A stretch of DNA of 64,000 nt, from positions 496,001 through 560,000 of the forward strand of contig CAWDWG010000001.1 of NCBI GenBank assembly GCA_963805985.1, given 5' to 3'. A program made the translations under genes and the position numbers. The notes beneath the pieces are model-generated. The model did no database searches, was not told the origin of the DNA, and saw only the letters and a list, made by a program, of their open reading frames with translations. Every line of letters starts with the position of its first letter. Positions within the stretch are counted from its first letter, which is position 1. Shown piece after piece: positions 42,649 through 51,795 of the stretch. This DNA comes from Bog-257 sp963805985. Its GTDB lineage: Bacteria > Acidobacteriota > Terriglobia > Terriglobales > Acidobacteriaceae.

Positions 42649-43398
42649 TTACGGCACCACGATGGTATCGCCAGGCTGAACCATGACGTTCTGAGCGATG
42701 TTCTGGCCTTTAATCACCTGCTTGTAGTTGAAGTGAAGTTTTTCCTGCTTGCCGGCCGCATCCGTGCGCAGAATGTAGATCTTCTTCTCCTTGGCAAAAT
42801 CGCGGAAGCCGCCGCTCAAGGCAATGGCGTCCAGTATGGTGAGCGGACGGACCAGGGGAAAGAAGCCCGGCTTGAACACGTTGCCCATGATGTTGAAGCT
42901 GAGACTGTTGACGGCCTCCACCACCACCACCACCTGAGGATCCGACATGACCTTCTGCAGCGACGTGGTGATCTGGTCCTGCAATTGATTCGGCGTCAAG
43001 CCAATCGCCTTGATTTCGCCGATCAGGGGCAGGGTAATCATTCCATCCGGCCGGACGGGAACATTCTTGGTCAGCTCGGGCTCTTTCCACACGCTGACCA
43101 ACAAACCGTCGCCAACGCCAATGACGTAACTATCCGCCTTGATGGCAGAAGTGCCGCCAATCGCACTAAGGCGTGGCGGCGGCGGCGTGTCCGTCGCCGG
43201 CAAACTGGTCGCCTTGGCGACGTTGTTGCTCGAACCCGTACCTGAATCGGCAGGTATGACCGGCTTAGAAGCCGTATTCGAATCGGAACCCTGTGCGTTG
43301 CCGTCCTGCGCCCAGGCCGCGACCGCCCATACTCCTAGCAGTATGATTCCAGCGACTACTAAAATTCGCTTGCTCAACGTCTTTGACAGATACATCAT
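42649..43398 (-). CDS. Wza-like polysaccharide export protein
   Basis: A 249-residue exported protein with a signal segment (RILVVAGIILLGVWAVAAWA). It has the polysaccharide export domain (SYVIGVGDGLLVSVWKEPEL, VRPDGMITLPLIGEIKAIGL) and one SLBB repeat (FNIMGNVFKPGFFPLVRPLT) ending in NVMVQPGDTIVVP. It would form the periplasm-spanning outlet with the Wzz-like protein. No lipobox Cys is seen, unlike classic Wza. It follows the sigma-54 activator by 15 bases. Confidence 0.92.
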   Translation of the reverse strand: MMYLSKTLSKRILVVAGIILLGVWAVAAWAQDGNAQGSDSNTASKPVIPADSGTGSSNNVAKATSLPATDTPPPPRLSAIGGTSAIKADSYVIGVGDGLLVSVWKEPELTKNVPVRPDGMITLPLIGEIKAIGLTPNQLQDQITTSLQKVMSDPQVVVVVEAVNSLSFNIMGNVFKPGFFPLVRPLTILDAIALSGGFRDFAKEKKIYILRTDAAGKQEKLHFNYKQVIKGQNIAQNVMVQPGDTIVVP

Positions 43399-43413
43399 TC
43401 ACCTCGGTCTGGA

Positions 43414-44469
43414 TTACTCGGCCCCGTCTACTTCGTGTTTAGTTGCGGAACTGGAACGCCGCTGCGGAATTCCAACTTCTTTCAGCTTGTACAGCAGAGC
43501 GCGATAGCTGATGTCCAACGAACGCGCCGCTTTCTTGCGGTTCCAGTTATTGGCATGCAGCGCGTTCAGAATTATACGAGCTTCGAGCTTGCGCACTGTC
43601 TGCCGGGTCAATTTCTTCAGCGATACCGGCCCTTCCAGCATGAGCGTGTCGAGCGTGTCGCGCTCGTTGGGCTCCAGCAGCTCGCTCAAGATCACATCTT
43701 CCGTGCCCATCACCACATAGCGCTTGATCAGGTTTTCCAGCTGCCGGACATTGCCCGGCCAGGAATAACGCTGCATCTTCGCCATCAGCGCCGGCCGCAT
43801 CATCACCGCCCGGCCGTTCAGCTTCTCGTTGTAGTACTGCAGCAGGTAATCGCTGATGATCGGCAAATCCACCGCCCTCTCTCGCAATGGAGGCAGATGG
43901 ATGGTCATGGTCGCAATGCGGTAGAACAAATCACCGCGGAAGTTACCCTGTTCAATCTCTTCATGCAGCTCGCGGTTGGTCGAGCACACCACCCGAACTT
44001 CAACTCTCTTGTCTTCCTGAGCGCCGATGCGGCTGAACTGGCCGTCCTGCAGAAGCTGCAGCAGCTTGGCTTGCAGCATCGGATCAAGCTCGGCAATCTC
44101 GTCCAGGAACAACGTGCCGCGGTGCGCCAACTCAACTCTACCCGGCTTTGTGTTGTTGGCGCCGGTAAATGCGCCGCGCTCGTAGCCGAACAGTTCGCTT
44201 TCGAGCAGCGTTCCCGGAATGGCAGGACAGTTTACTTTGACAAAGGGTCCGGCCGCCCACGGCGAATACAAATGCAGTAAGCGGGCGACGATGTCTTTTC
44301 CCGTGCCGCTCTCTCCGCTGACCAGCACGGAAAGATTCGACGCAGCAACTCGCTCCAGCTTCTGCCGGACATCTCGCATGGCAGGCGTCTGCCCGAAGAT
44401 CACCGGCTCGGGAGGGAGCTGATGCACCGAGATCGCACTCTCATTGTTCGAGCCCGCCAGTAGTGGCAT
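43414..44469 (-). CDS. Sigma-54 enhancer-binding protein without receiver domain
   Basis: A 351-residue activator of RNA polymerase-sigma-54. After about 25 unstructured residues comes the AAA+ domain: Walker A SGESGTGKD at about 51-59, GAFTGA at 99-104 and Walker B TLFLDEIAEL. A Fis-type helix-turn-helix closes it (NNWNRKKAARSLDISYRALL). There is no receiver or sensor domain, so activity is probably controlled by its amount or by a partner. The ATG at 44469 is preferred; the frame is open to 44577 but that would place the sigma-54-type promoter inside the gene. It is the first gene of the exopolysaccharide operon. Confidence 0.9.
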   Translation of the reverse strand: MPLLAGSNNESAISVHQLPPEPVIFGQTPAMRDVRQKLERVAASNLSVLVSGESGTGKDIVARLLHLYSPWAAGPFVKVNCPAIPGTLLESELFGYERGAFTGANNTKPGRVELAHRGTLFLDEIAELDPMLQAKLLQLLQDGQFSRIGAQEDKRVEVRVVCSTNRELHEEIEQGNFRGDLFYRIATMTIHLPPLRERAVDLPIISDYLLQYYNEKLNGRAVMMRPALMAKMQRYSWPGNVRQLENLIKRYVVMGTEDVILSELLEPNERDTLDTLMLEGPVSLKKLTRQTVRKLEARIILNALHANNWNRKKAARSLDISYRALLYKLKEVGIPQRRSSSATKHEVDGAE

Positions 44470-44524
44470 CTCGTGACTCTCGTCGTGACTCTCGCGTCTG
44501 TTTTTGAAGAACGGTGCTAATGAA

Positions 44525-44542
44525 TTGCATTTCTTGCGCCAA
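44525..44542 (-). promoter_or_regulatory. Candidate sigma-54 promoter for the exopolysaccharide operon
   Basis: On the minus strand TTGGCGCAAGAAATGCAA has the GG and GC pairs exactly ten bases apart, as in the -24/-12 consensus TGGCAC-N5-TTGC. The expected start site is near 44515, leaving a leader of about 45 bases before the ATG at 44469. Confidence 0.5.
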
Positions 44543-44683
44543 GTTCCTGCACATCGCAAGAAAATGCGCATATTCAAGCTAAGTTATTGCTGCAAATAAT
44601 CTTGATTTGTTACTGGCCAGACTGTTTTATCACTTACGAGGGATAAAAGCGAAGGAAATTGCGCTCCAAGTGTGCAAATGTTT

Positions 44684-45073
44684 TCACTCTGGGGAAGTGA
44701 GTTTCCCAACTGACCGCGCCTTGCCGACTTCCAGCGCCGGCTGGGGACTTAGCAATGGCTCATCGAACTGCAATCCCAGCAGAAAGTACTGCCGGTCGGC
44801 CGTACATCGCAGCACGGTGGCGTGCAATAGAGACACCGAGCGTGGCAGCTGTGCCTTGTTTACCAGGGCAACGGGAATTTCCAGAGAGATCTCGGTGCCG
44901 GGATCCAGGTAGCGCCGGGTCGCCAGCAACACGCCGCCGGCGGAAAGGTTCAGAGCAGTGGCGAATTCCAGAAACTCTTCTCCGTCGGAGTTTTTACCCC
45001 GGACAAAAAAGGGAATTGAAATAGGAAGCCGGTCCCAGCCGCGGCGCTCGGCGACGGATACGGTTCGACGCAC
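44684..45073 (-). CDS. PilZ-domain protein (cyclic di-GMP receptor)
   Basis: A 129-residue single-domain PilZ protein. The RxxxR-type motif ERRGWDRLPI lies near the N-terminus, and the second motif is NLSAGGVLLAT, the (D/N)xSxxG binding signature. Both are intact, so it should bind cyclic di-GMP. It lies upstream of the exopolysaccharide operon on the same strand, which fits control of polymer export by this messenger, but no direct target is shown. Confidence 0.88.
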   Translation of the reverse strand: MRRTVSVAERRGWDRLPISIPFFVRGKNSDGEEFLEFATALNLSAGGVLLATRRYLDPGTEISLEIPVALVNKAQLPRSVSLLHATVLRCTADRQYFLLGLQFDEPLLSPQPALEVGKARSVGKLTSPE

Positions 45074-45310
45074 TCCACTCTCCTGCTGCTCCTACATTAA
45101 GTCTTAATGACGCACATCGATAACCAAACCGAGTTCAGGACCAAACATATTAGTTTGTTATAGATAAATGGTGTTACCCGGACTTCTCCGCTTAGTTGCC
45201 GGTGCAATCTCTTGCGGTTGAGAGGAAGAGGAATGCCTGCTTAAGAGGAAAACAGGTTCCGGAAAAGGAAACTTATTTGCTCATTTTGCCCAAAATTAAT
45301 CAGTTTGACG

Positions 45311-45338
45311 TTGACAATAAACGGCTTTAGGGTAAGAT
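45311..45338 (+). promoter_or_regulatory. Candidate sigma-70 promoter for the histidine kinase gene
   Basis: TTGACA at 45311 and TAAGAT at 45333 are separated by 16 bases, a near-consensus housekeeping promoter. It lies about 70 bases before the kinase start, in the divergent gap with the PilZ gene. Confidence 0.55.
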
Positions 45339-45410
45339 CAGTTCTCCCCCTGTAGAGTGCTTCCACTCTATCTCCCGAGGAATGGCGAATAACTAAACCC
45401 AGGACTGACT

Positions 45411-46343
45411 TTGGCCGAGAGTATGCCTGTGGAACAAAGATCGGGGATCACTCCTGACGATGCCCAGGACTCATCCCATTCCCGGAAAGCTAAAAGCGTT
45501 ATCCCCATGCCAGTGAACATGTCGCCGGTCAGGTCGGCTCACAAGCACGTTACCGAAGAGTACTGTAGCTGCTGCCGCGATGCTTTGGCGTCGGCCGCCC
45601 ATGAGTTGAAGACGCCCTTGGCCATCATGGACGGTTACCTCCAGCTGTTGCTGGCGCAGAAACTGGGGCCGCTCAATCCCCGCCAGATGGAAGTTTTGGG
45701 AGAAATGCAGGCCAATGGCGCTCGCTTGACCACGTTCATTCAGAACCTGTTGACCTATGCCGCCCTTAAAGTCGATCGCCTCGAGCTGAACTACGAGGTT
45801 GGCAGCATCAACGAATGCATCGGCGAGATCGCCGAGGTCTGGGCACAGCGATTTAGTGAGAAGGCGATCGCCTTCTACTTCCTGCCCAATGATCGGTTGC
45901 AACCGTTTCCCTTCGATTACTACAAAGTGCAGCACGTCGTCTCCAACCTGCTCGACAACGCGATGAAGTACACTCCCGCGTCGGGAACGGTCTGGCTGCA
46001 TGTCGAACCGTACTTCTGGGAGCGCCGGACCGTGGCACGGCCGCCGGTGGTAGAGCGCCGCCGTCAGCGCATCAATGCGCCTAACTGCTGCCGCATTTCG
46101 GTGTCGGACACCGGACCGGGCATCGCGCCCGAGTTCCAGCAGGAAATCTTCGAAGAGTACTTTCGCTTGGTCCCGCCGGGCATGCGAGCGGAAGGTCACG
46201 GCCTCGGGTTGGCAATTGCACGCCGGCTGGTCCAGTCAGCCGGCGGAAAGATCTGGGTCGAAAGCGAGTCTGGAGCGGGGAGCAAGTTTTCCTTCCTGGT
46301 TTTGCTGAATCCTTCCCCCATACGCTTAGCGGAGGAGCAATGA
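45411..46343 (+). CDS. Soluble sensor histidine kinase
   Basis: A 310-residue histidine kinase with no membrane segment. The phospho-acceptor is His64 in AAHELKTPLAIMDG; the ATPase part has SNLLDNAMKYTPASG (N box), VSDTGPGIAPE (G1) and GHGLGLAIARRLV (G2). Just before the H box is a Cys cluster, YCSCCRDAL (Cys52, Cys54, Cys55), in an otherwise unmarked N-terminus, which could sense redox state or bind metal. The TTG at 45411 has AGGA upstream; an ATG at 45423 is the alternative. Its stop overlaps the response regulator start by four bases. Confidence 0.92.
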   Translation: MAESMPVEQRSGITPDDAQDSSHSRKAKSVIPMPVNMSPVRSAHKHVTEEYCSCCRDALASAAHELKTPLAIMDGYLQLLLAQKLGPLNPRQMEVLGEMQANGARLTTFIQNLLTYAALKVDRLELNYEVGSINECIGEIAEVWAQRFSEKAIAFYFLPNDRLQPFPFDYYKVQHVVSNLLDNAMKYTPASGTVWLHVEPYFWERRTVARPPVVERRRQRINAPNCCRISVSDTGPGIAPEFQQEIFEEYFRLVPPGMRAEGHGLGLAIARRLVQSAGGKIWVESESGAGSKFSFLVLLNPSPIRLAEEQ

Positions 46344-47731
46344 GCGCTGGCCACATCCTTGTGGTGGACGATGAACCTAGCATGTTGCGGTATTTGCAGA
46401 CGGTATTGGAGCTAGATTCCTATCGTGTGTCCACCGCCTCGAACGGACTGGAAGCCATCGACAAAGTCCAACGCGACACTCCCGACCTGGTTCTGCTCGA
46501 CATGGTAATGCCGGGCGCCGACGGTCTGGAGACGCTGCAGCGCATCCGCGAATCGAAGCCGTCGACCAAGGTCGTCATGCTGTCATGCGTCCGCGACACC
46601 CGCAAAGTCGCGCAGGCCATGCGCCTCGGCGCTCAGGACTATCTCTCCAAGCCCGTCCAGAAGGAAGAAATGGACGAGGTGCTCCGCTTCTGCCTGGAGA
46701 ACACCGATCCCTCCGCTCCCGGCGCTGGCGATGCCATCGAAGTCGGCGAAGGCGTGTACTTCTTCTCGGCCACGCCGCAGATGCGTCATCTTCGCGCCCA
46801 GTCCATGCAGGTCGCCAAGTTCGACTTCCCCGTCCTGCTGCTCGGCGAGAGCGGCACTGGCAAGGAAGTTCTTGCGCGGCTCATCCACAAGTACTCCGAT
46901 CGCTCGCACCGCACCTTCATGAAGATCAATTGCGCCGCGATGCCCAGCGAGTTGCTGGAGAGCGAACTCTTCGGCTACGAGCCCGGCGCCTTCACCGGCG
47001 CCAACAAGGCCAAGCCCGGCAGGTTCGAGCTTTGCAACAAAGGCACGCTGCTGCTGGACGAAATCGGCGAGATGTCGCCCGCGCTTCAGGCCAAGCTGCT
47101 ACAGGTGTTGCAGGACGGCCAATTCTCCCGCCTCGGCGGCCGCGTCACCGTGAAGGTCGACGTCCGCGTGCTAGCCGCGACCAACATCAACATGCCGCAG
47201 GCCATTGCGCAGAAAACCTTCCGCGAGGATCTCTATTACCGGTTGAACAGCTTCGTACTGCGCATGCCGTCATTGCGCGAGCGCCGCGAAGAGATTCCAA
47301 TGATCCTGCGGCACTTCATGCTGCACCTCGCCGACCGCTATGCCTGCGCCCCGCTGAGCGTCTCGCAGCGCCTACTGGAAGCCTGCGAGAACTATCCCTG
47401 GCCGGGCAACATTCGCGAGCTGGAGAATTTCGTGAAGCGCTATCTCGTGCTCGCCGACGAGTCTGCCGCCATCGGCGAGTTGCAGAAGGCGATGAGCCAC
47501 GACCCGCAAAACGGCTCGGCCGCCTCGGAGCATAAGCAGCCGCAACAGCAGCCCGACCTCAAAGAAATGGTTCGCAACCTGAAAAACGGCGCCGAGAGTG
47601 AAGTCATCGCGCAGGTGTTAGAAGAGACCGCGTGGAACCGCAAGCGCGCCGCCACCAAGCTCAACATCAGCTACAAAGCCCTGCTCTATAAGATCCGCCA
47701 GTACGACATCCGCCCGCGCCAAGCGGGATAA
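46340..47731 (+). CDS. Sigma-54-dependent response regulator (NtrC family)
   Basis: Partner of the kinase just upstream. The 463-residue protein has a receiver (acidic pair at 10-11, phospho-acceptor Asp54 in VLLDMVMPG, Lys104 in YLSKPVQ). A sigma-54 AAA+ domain follows (Walker A LLGESGTGKEV from about 167, GAFTGA intact, Walker B LLLDEIGEM), then a Fis-type helix-turn-helix (TAWNRKRAATKLNISYKALL). The end of the protein is closely similar to the receiver-less activator at 43.4-44.5 kb, so both may bind related sites. It could drive the sigma-54-type promoter of the exopolysaccharide operon. Confidence 0.94.
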   Translation: MSAGHILVVDDEPSMLRYLQTVLELDSYRVSTASNGLEAIDKVQRDTPDLVLLDMVMPGADGLETLQRIRESKPSTKVVMLSCVRDTRKVAQAMRLGAQDYLSKPVQKEEMDEVLRFCLENTDPSAPGAGDAIEVGEGVYFFSATPQMRHLRAQSMQVAKFDFPVLLLGESGTGKEVLARLIHKYSDRSHRTFMKINCAAMPSELLESELFGYEPGAFTGANKAKPGRFELCNKGTLLLDEIGEMSPALQAKLLQVLQDGQFSRLGGRVTVKVDVRVLAATNINMPQAIAQKTFREDLYYRLNSFVLRMPSLRERREEIPMILRHFMLHLADRYACAPLSVSQRLLEACENYPWPGNIRELENFVKRYLVLADESAAIGELQKAMSHDPQNGSAASEHKQPQQQPDLKEMVRNLKNGAESEVIAQVLEETAWNRKRAATKLNISYKALLYKIRQYDIRPRQAG

Positions 47732-48148
47732 CTCTGTGGTGTCATCCTGAGCGAGCGTTTTTCGCTCGATCGGACTGAACCGCAATTGCTTATTCCCGCC
47801 CCAGCGTCAGCTGGCCGCATCGCCCTTGTCGCTTCGGCACAATCGTCAGTTCCCTCCATCGCATTGATTCTCGCGCCGCTACGGCTCTCCGCAATTCCAA
47901 AGTTCGTTGCATCAAGCGCGAGCGCTAATAAGGGGCGACCTCACACAGAAATCGTCCGCCGGTCTCGAGAGATTTTTCTGAAGGCCAGGGCCAAGTCTGC
48001 CGATAACAATCCTTGCTAGTCACGTAATTGGGGTGCGAACGACGCCTCCCAAGGTCCGGCTCTATTTGCGGAACAACTGCGCGAGCGTCGGCGGACCGCG
48101 TCGTCCCATGCAGGCACGATGAGGGCTGGCGGCGTCGAACGTGAGGCT
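47732..48148. other. Intergenic region, no gene seen
   Basis: Short open frames on both strands here lack recognisable domains and ribosome sites. I see no RNA gene. The start has the phrase GTGTCATCCTGAGCGAGCG, a distant copy of the dispersed GTCATCC family. Together with the leader of the next gene the gap is 565 bases. Confidence 0.5.
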
Positions 48149-48218
48149 CACACGTTACTGCGGACCAGATCACAGACCAACGTGCGGCCACACGTTATTG
48201 CGGACCAGATCACAGACC
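48149..48218. repeat. Two 30-bp direct repeats, 40-bp period
   Basis: CACACGTTACTGCGGACCAG at 48149 and CACACGTTATTGCGGACCAG at 48189, each followed by ATCACAGACC, are identical but for one base. They lie about 80-150 bases before the start of the barrel protein gene and could be paired regulator sites. Confidence 0.75.
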
Positions 48219-48296
48219 GAAGACGTTTGGGCAGCTACAGTTCGATTGCATTACGAGATCGCATCACCGGTCATGCGCACAGGCCGGCAGGGGACT

Positions 48297-49181
48297 ATGT
48301 CAATGGGAACGAATCCTGGCAAACATACTAAAGAGCTTCTGATTGTCGTGACTACGGTGTTGGTATTTTTCGGAACAGCGTTGTGGGCGCAGGATCTGGG
48401 ATGGGAAGGTGAGACCGGAGTCTTCGTAACACCGCTCGCGTACACCGCCGGCGCGGAAGGCAGAGTGGCGGAGCCAGTAATCGGCTTCCACTTCTTCAAC
48501 GCTGGCCCGGTTATCGGCCAGTTTTATGAAGGGTCCATCGAGGTGGGATTGGGTAAGCGTTTCGAACTCGGTTATACCGGAGACATGCATGCGCAAGGCA
48601 GCAACGCCAACCTCAGTCCCTTGTGGCACAGCGGCTTTGATGTCTTCAACGGCAAGGTCAATGTCATTCCCGAGAACTATAAGAAGCAAGCCTGGCTGCC
48701 GGCGATCTCGCTTGGCTTTATGGCGCGCACGCAGGTGCACAATGTGGGCGGCGCGATGATGAATGAAAACACCTCCAATGGCGATTTCTACATGGTGGCC
48801 ACGAAGACGATTACGCAGACCAAGCCAATTCCCATCGTGCTCAGCGGCGGGGTGCGCGGCTCGAACGCTGAGCTGTGGGGCATGGGGGGGAATGCTCCCA
48901 ACTGGCAGGCGCTGGGATTCGGCGCCGTCGCATTCGTGTTCAAGGTAAAATCCAGCACCGTCATTCTGGGCTCTGAGGTAGCGCAGCAGCCGCTGCATCC
49001 ACAGTATCTGCCTTACGCGAATATCCCCACGACACTCACCTACTGCATCCGCTTCGCTCCGACGCCGAGGCAGAAGCTAAACTTTGATTTCGGAATCGCT
49101 CAGGTGGCAGGAGTGATTGCGCCGGGAATCAATCTGCAGGCGCGGTCACAGGCGGGCACGCAGATCTCGTATGGATTCTAG
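48297..49181 (+). CDS. Outer-membrane barrel-like protein, unknown function
   Basis: A 294-residue exported protein. The signal segment is LLIVVTTVLVFFGTALWAQ. The rest alternates polar and aromatic residues as in an outer-membrane barrel (IGFHFFNAGPVIGQFYEGSI, RFELGYTGDMHAQG) and ends in ISYGF with a terminal Phe, the usual sorting signal. Start 48297 has AGGGGAC five bases before it. I do not recognise the family and the neighbours do not hint at a role. Confidence 0.75.
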   Translation: MSMGTNPGKHTKELLIVVTTVLVFFGTALWAQDLGWEGETGVFVTPLAYTAGAEGRVAEPVIGFHFFNAGPVIGQFYEGSIEVGLGKRFELGYTGDMHAQGSNANLSPLWHSGFDVFNGKVNVIPENYKKQAWLPAISLGFMARTQVHNVGGAMMNENTSNGDFYMVATKTITQTKPIPIVLSGGVRGSNAELWGMGGNAPNWQALGFGAVAFVFKVKSSTVILGSEVAQQPLHPQYLPYANIPTTLTYCIRFAPTPRQKLNFDFGIAQVAGVIAPGINLQARSQAGTQISYGF

Positions 49182-49270
49182 GAGGAAATGCGCGAACTTT
49201 AGGCGCAAAACGAGGGAGAGGAGAGCTCAGCCTTGGCGAGATCCTCCCGGGCGCCAGGCCACACGTTTCG

Positions 49271-49300
49271 TTGACAATCCCCTCGCTGATCATCTATCCT
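49271..49300 (+). promoter_or_regulatory. Candidate sigma-70 promoter for rplM-rpsI
   Basis: TTGACA at 49271 and TATCCT at 49295 are 18 bases apart. The start site would lie near 49307, about 100 bases before rplM. Confidence 0.45.
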
Positions 49301-49404
49301 TAGATCTTTCGCAGTCCTGCGTTTGCCCGCCAGTAGGTCTCTGCGCGTTCAGCGCCTGAACCAAGCGGCTCTTTCGCACTTAAAACTTCTGGGAGAGTTT
49401 AAAG

Positions 49405-49845
49405 ATGTCTACGTATTTCCCCAAGGGGGAAATCGCGCGCAAGTGGTTTGTCATTGATGCCGACGGCCAGACACTAGGTCGCCTGGCGACCCGGGTCGCG
49501 CGCATTCTCTCGGGCAAGGACAGCCCCAAGTACACGCCGTTCCTCGACACCGGCGATCACGTCGTCGTGATCAATGCCGATAAGGTGCGTATCACTGGAC
49601 TCAAGGCGGACGCCAAGGTCTATCACCACTACTCCGGTTACCCCGGCGGCATGAAGTCGGAAGAATACAAGAAGCGCATGGTGCGCAAGCCCGAGCAGGT
49701 GGTGGAAGAAGCTATCACCGGCATGCTGCCGCATACCAAGCTGGGCCGCGCGATGGCCGGCAAGCTGAAGGTCTATCGCGGCGACAAGCATCCCCACGCC
49801 GCGCAGAAGCCGGAAGCGATCGAAGTAGCCGCAAAGCGCGCGTAG
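49405..49845 (+). CDS. rplM: 50S ribosomal protein L13
   Basis: Early-assembling large-subunit protein. The 146-residue sequence shows RKWFVIDADGQTLGRLAT near the start, KDSPKYTPFLDTGDHVVVIN, KVYHHYSGYPGG and the signature GMLPHTKLGRAMAGKLKVY. GGGAGAG precedes the ATG by a short gap. Followed after 29 bases by rpsI, the common bacterial pair. Confidence 0.98.
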   Translation: MSTYFPKGEIARKWFVIDADGQTLGRLATRVARILSGKDSPKYTPFLDTGDHVVVINADKVRITGLKADAKVYHHYSGYPGGMKSEEYKKRMVRKPEQVVEEAITGMLPHTKLGRAMAGKLKVYRGDKHPHAAQKPEAIEVAAKRA

Positions 49846-49874
49846 CGCGACTCATTAAGGAAAACGGATTAACG

Positions 49875-50270
49875 ATGGCAGAACATGTTCAATATTACGG
49901 AACGGGCCGCCGCAAATCGAGCGTCGCCCGCGTCTTCCTTCGCCCCGGTAGCGGCGAATTCACCGTCAACGGCAAGCCCTTCGACACGCACTTCGTGACC
50001 GAGGCCCAGCGCATCATGGCGAAGTCGTCCTTCGTGCTGACCGAAACCTCTGCCACCTTCAACATGACGTGCACAGTGGCCGGTGGCGGCGTGAACGGAC
50101 AGGCTGGTGCGGTTCGCATGGGAGTGGCCCGCGCGCTGCAGGAGTTCAATCCTGAACTGCGCCCCAAGCTGAAGGCGGAAGGATTTCTCCGCCGCGATGC
50201 CCGTGGCAAGGAACGCAAGAAGTACGGACAGAAGGGCGCACGCAAGCGGTTCCAGTTCTCGAAGCGGTAA
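49875..50270 (+). CDS. rpsI: 30S ribosomal protein S9
   Basis: Small-subunit protein whose C-terminal tail reaches the P site. The 131 residues include YYGTGRRKSSVARVFLRPG, GGGVNGQAGAVRMGVARAL and the basic tail ending ARKRFQFSKR, the universal SKR terminus. Co-transcribed with rplM. Confidence 0.98.
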   Translation: MAEHVQYYGTGRRKSSVARVFLRPGSGEFTVNGKPFDTHFVTEAQRIMAKSSFVLTETSATFNMTCTVAGGGVNGQAGAVRMGVARALQEFNPELRPKLKAEGFLRRDARGKERKKYGQKGARKRFQFSKR

Positions 50271-50280
50271 TGCAGGGTTT

Positions 50281-50344
50281 GGGGACTAGGGATTAGGGAC
50301 TAGTAGCAGGTTTGCACTAACCCCTAATCCCTAGCCCCTAGCCA
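50281..50344. repeat. Inverted repeat of AGGGATTAGGG words after rpsI
   Basis: GGGGACTAGGGATTAGGGAC mirrors CCCCTAATCCCTAGCCCCTA around a short spacer. It is the third copy of this element type in the window and lies where a terminator of the rplM-rpsI transcript would be expected, though no T-run follows. Confidence 0.75.
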
Positions 50345-50480
50345 CTCGCTCTTTGGTTCCGGGGGCGAGTCAAGCGAAGCAACACCAACCGGAACGAAAC
50401 CTTCCCGCACTCGCAACCGTGTCGGGGCGGGAAAAGCAATTCAGGCTGCGGCCTGGATGCAAGCCTACTGAGGAGGTAGC

Positions 50481-51365
<885 letters not shown>

Positions 51366-51398
51366 TTAGCGATTTTGGATTGACGAGTGGTTTCCTGG

Positions 51399-51434
51399 CC
51401 CGCGCGTTGATCAAGCGCGGGCGTTATTTTAGCG
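51399..51434 (+). terminator. Likely intrinsic terminator after rpsB
   Basis: CCCGCGC (51399-51405) pairs with GCGCGGG (51415-51421) around a nine-base loop, followed by GTTATTTT. It may only attenuate, since tsf lies downstream. Confidence 0.65.
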
Positions 51435-51595
51435 AGACGCTCTTGCTGTTAGCCTTTCGCCCTTTGCTCGAGGCGCTGCTTGCTGGCCGATGTGGAGGGC
51501 CGCATTTCGCTCTTCGCCAGAGCCACCGAGTTGAGCCCTGGAGTTTCCAGAAAAGGCAAAGCTCAGCATTCGAGCTCGTGGTAAGTGCGAAGCGG

Positions 51596-51715
51596 GATGA
51601 CACAGTGCCGAAGGCACGGCATAACTCAGCCCAGCATGGAGCGCCTTCTTTTGGCGCGGAATGCTGGGTAAGCGTTGTAACTAGATTCCGAGTCCCTTTA
51701 GGGACGGCATAAGAA
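51596..51715. repeat. Dispersed hairpins between rpsB and tsf
   Basis: Contains GTGCCGAAGGCAC, CCCAGCATGGAGCG mirrored by a later GCGGAATGCTGGG, and AGTCCCTTTAGGGACGGCAT. The types match those at 3.8-4.1 kb and 21.3-21.9 kb. Nothing gene-like is visible in 51435-51795. Confidence 0.65.
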
Positions 51716-51795
51716 TTCATTCATAACGGCTGTTCATCGTTCTGGCGAAAAGCGAAGAGCGAATTGCGAACAGCGAAATCGAGGATTACTGAAAG

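Noticed and set aside
47786..48019. Small plus-strand frame of 77 codons in the gap after the response regulator
   Set aside because: No ribosome site, no domain, and an unstructured composition; overlapping minus-strand frame is equally unconvincing.
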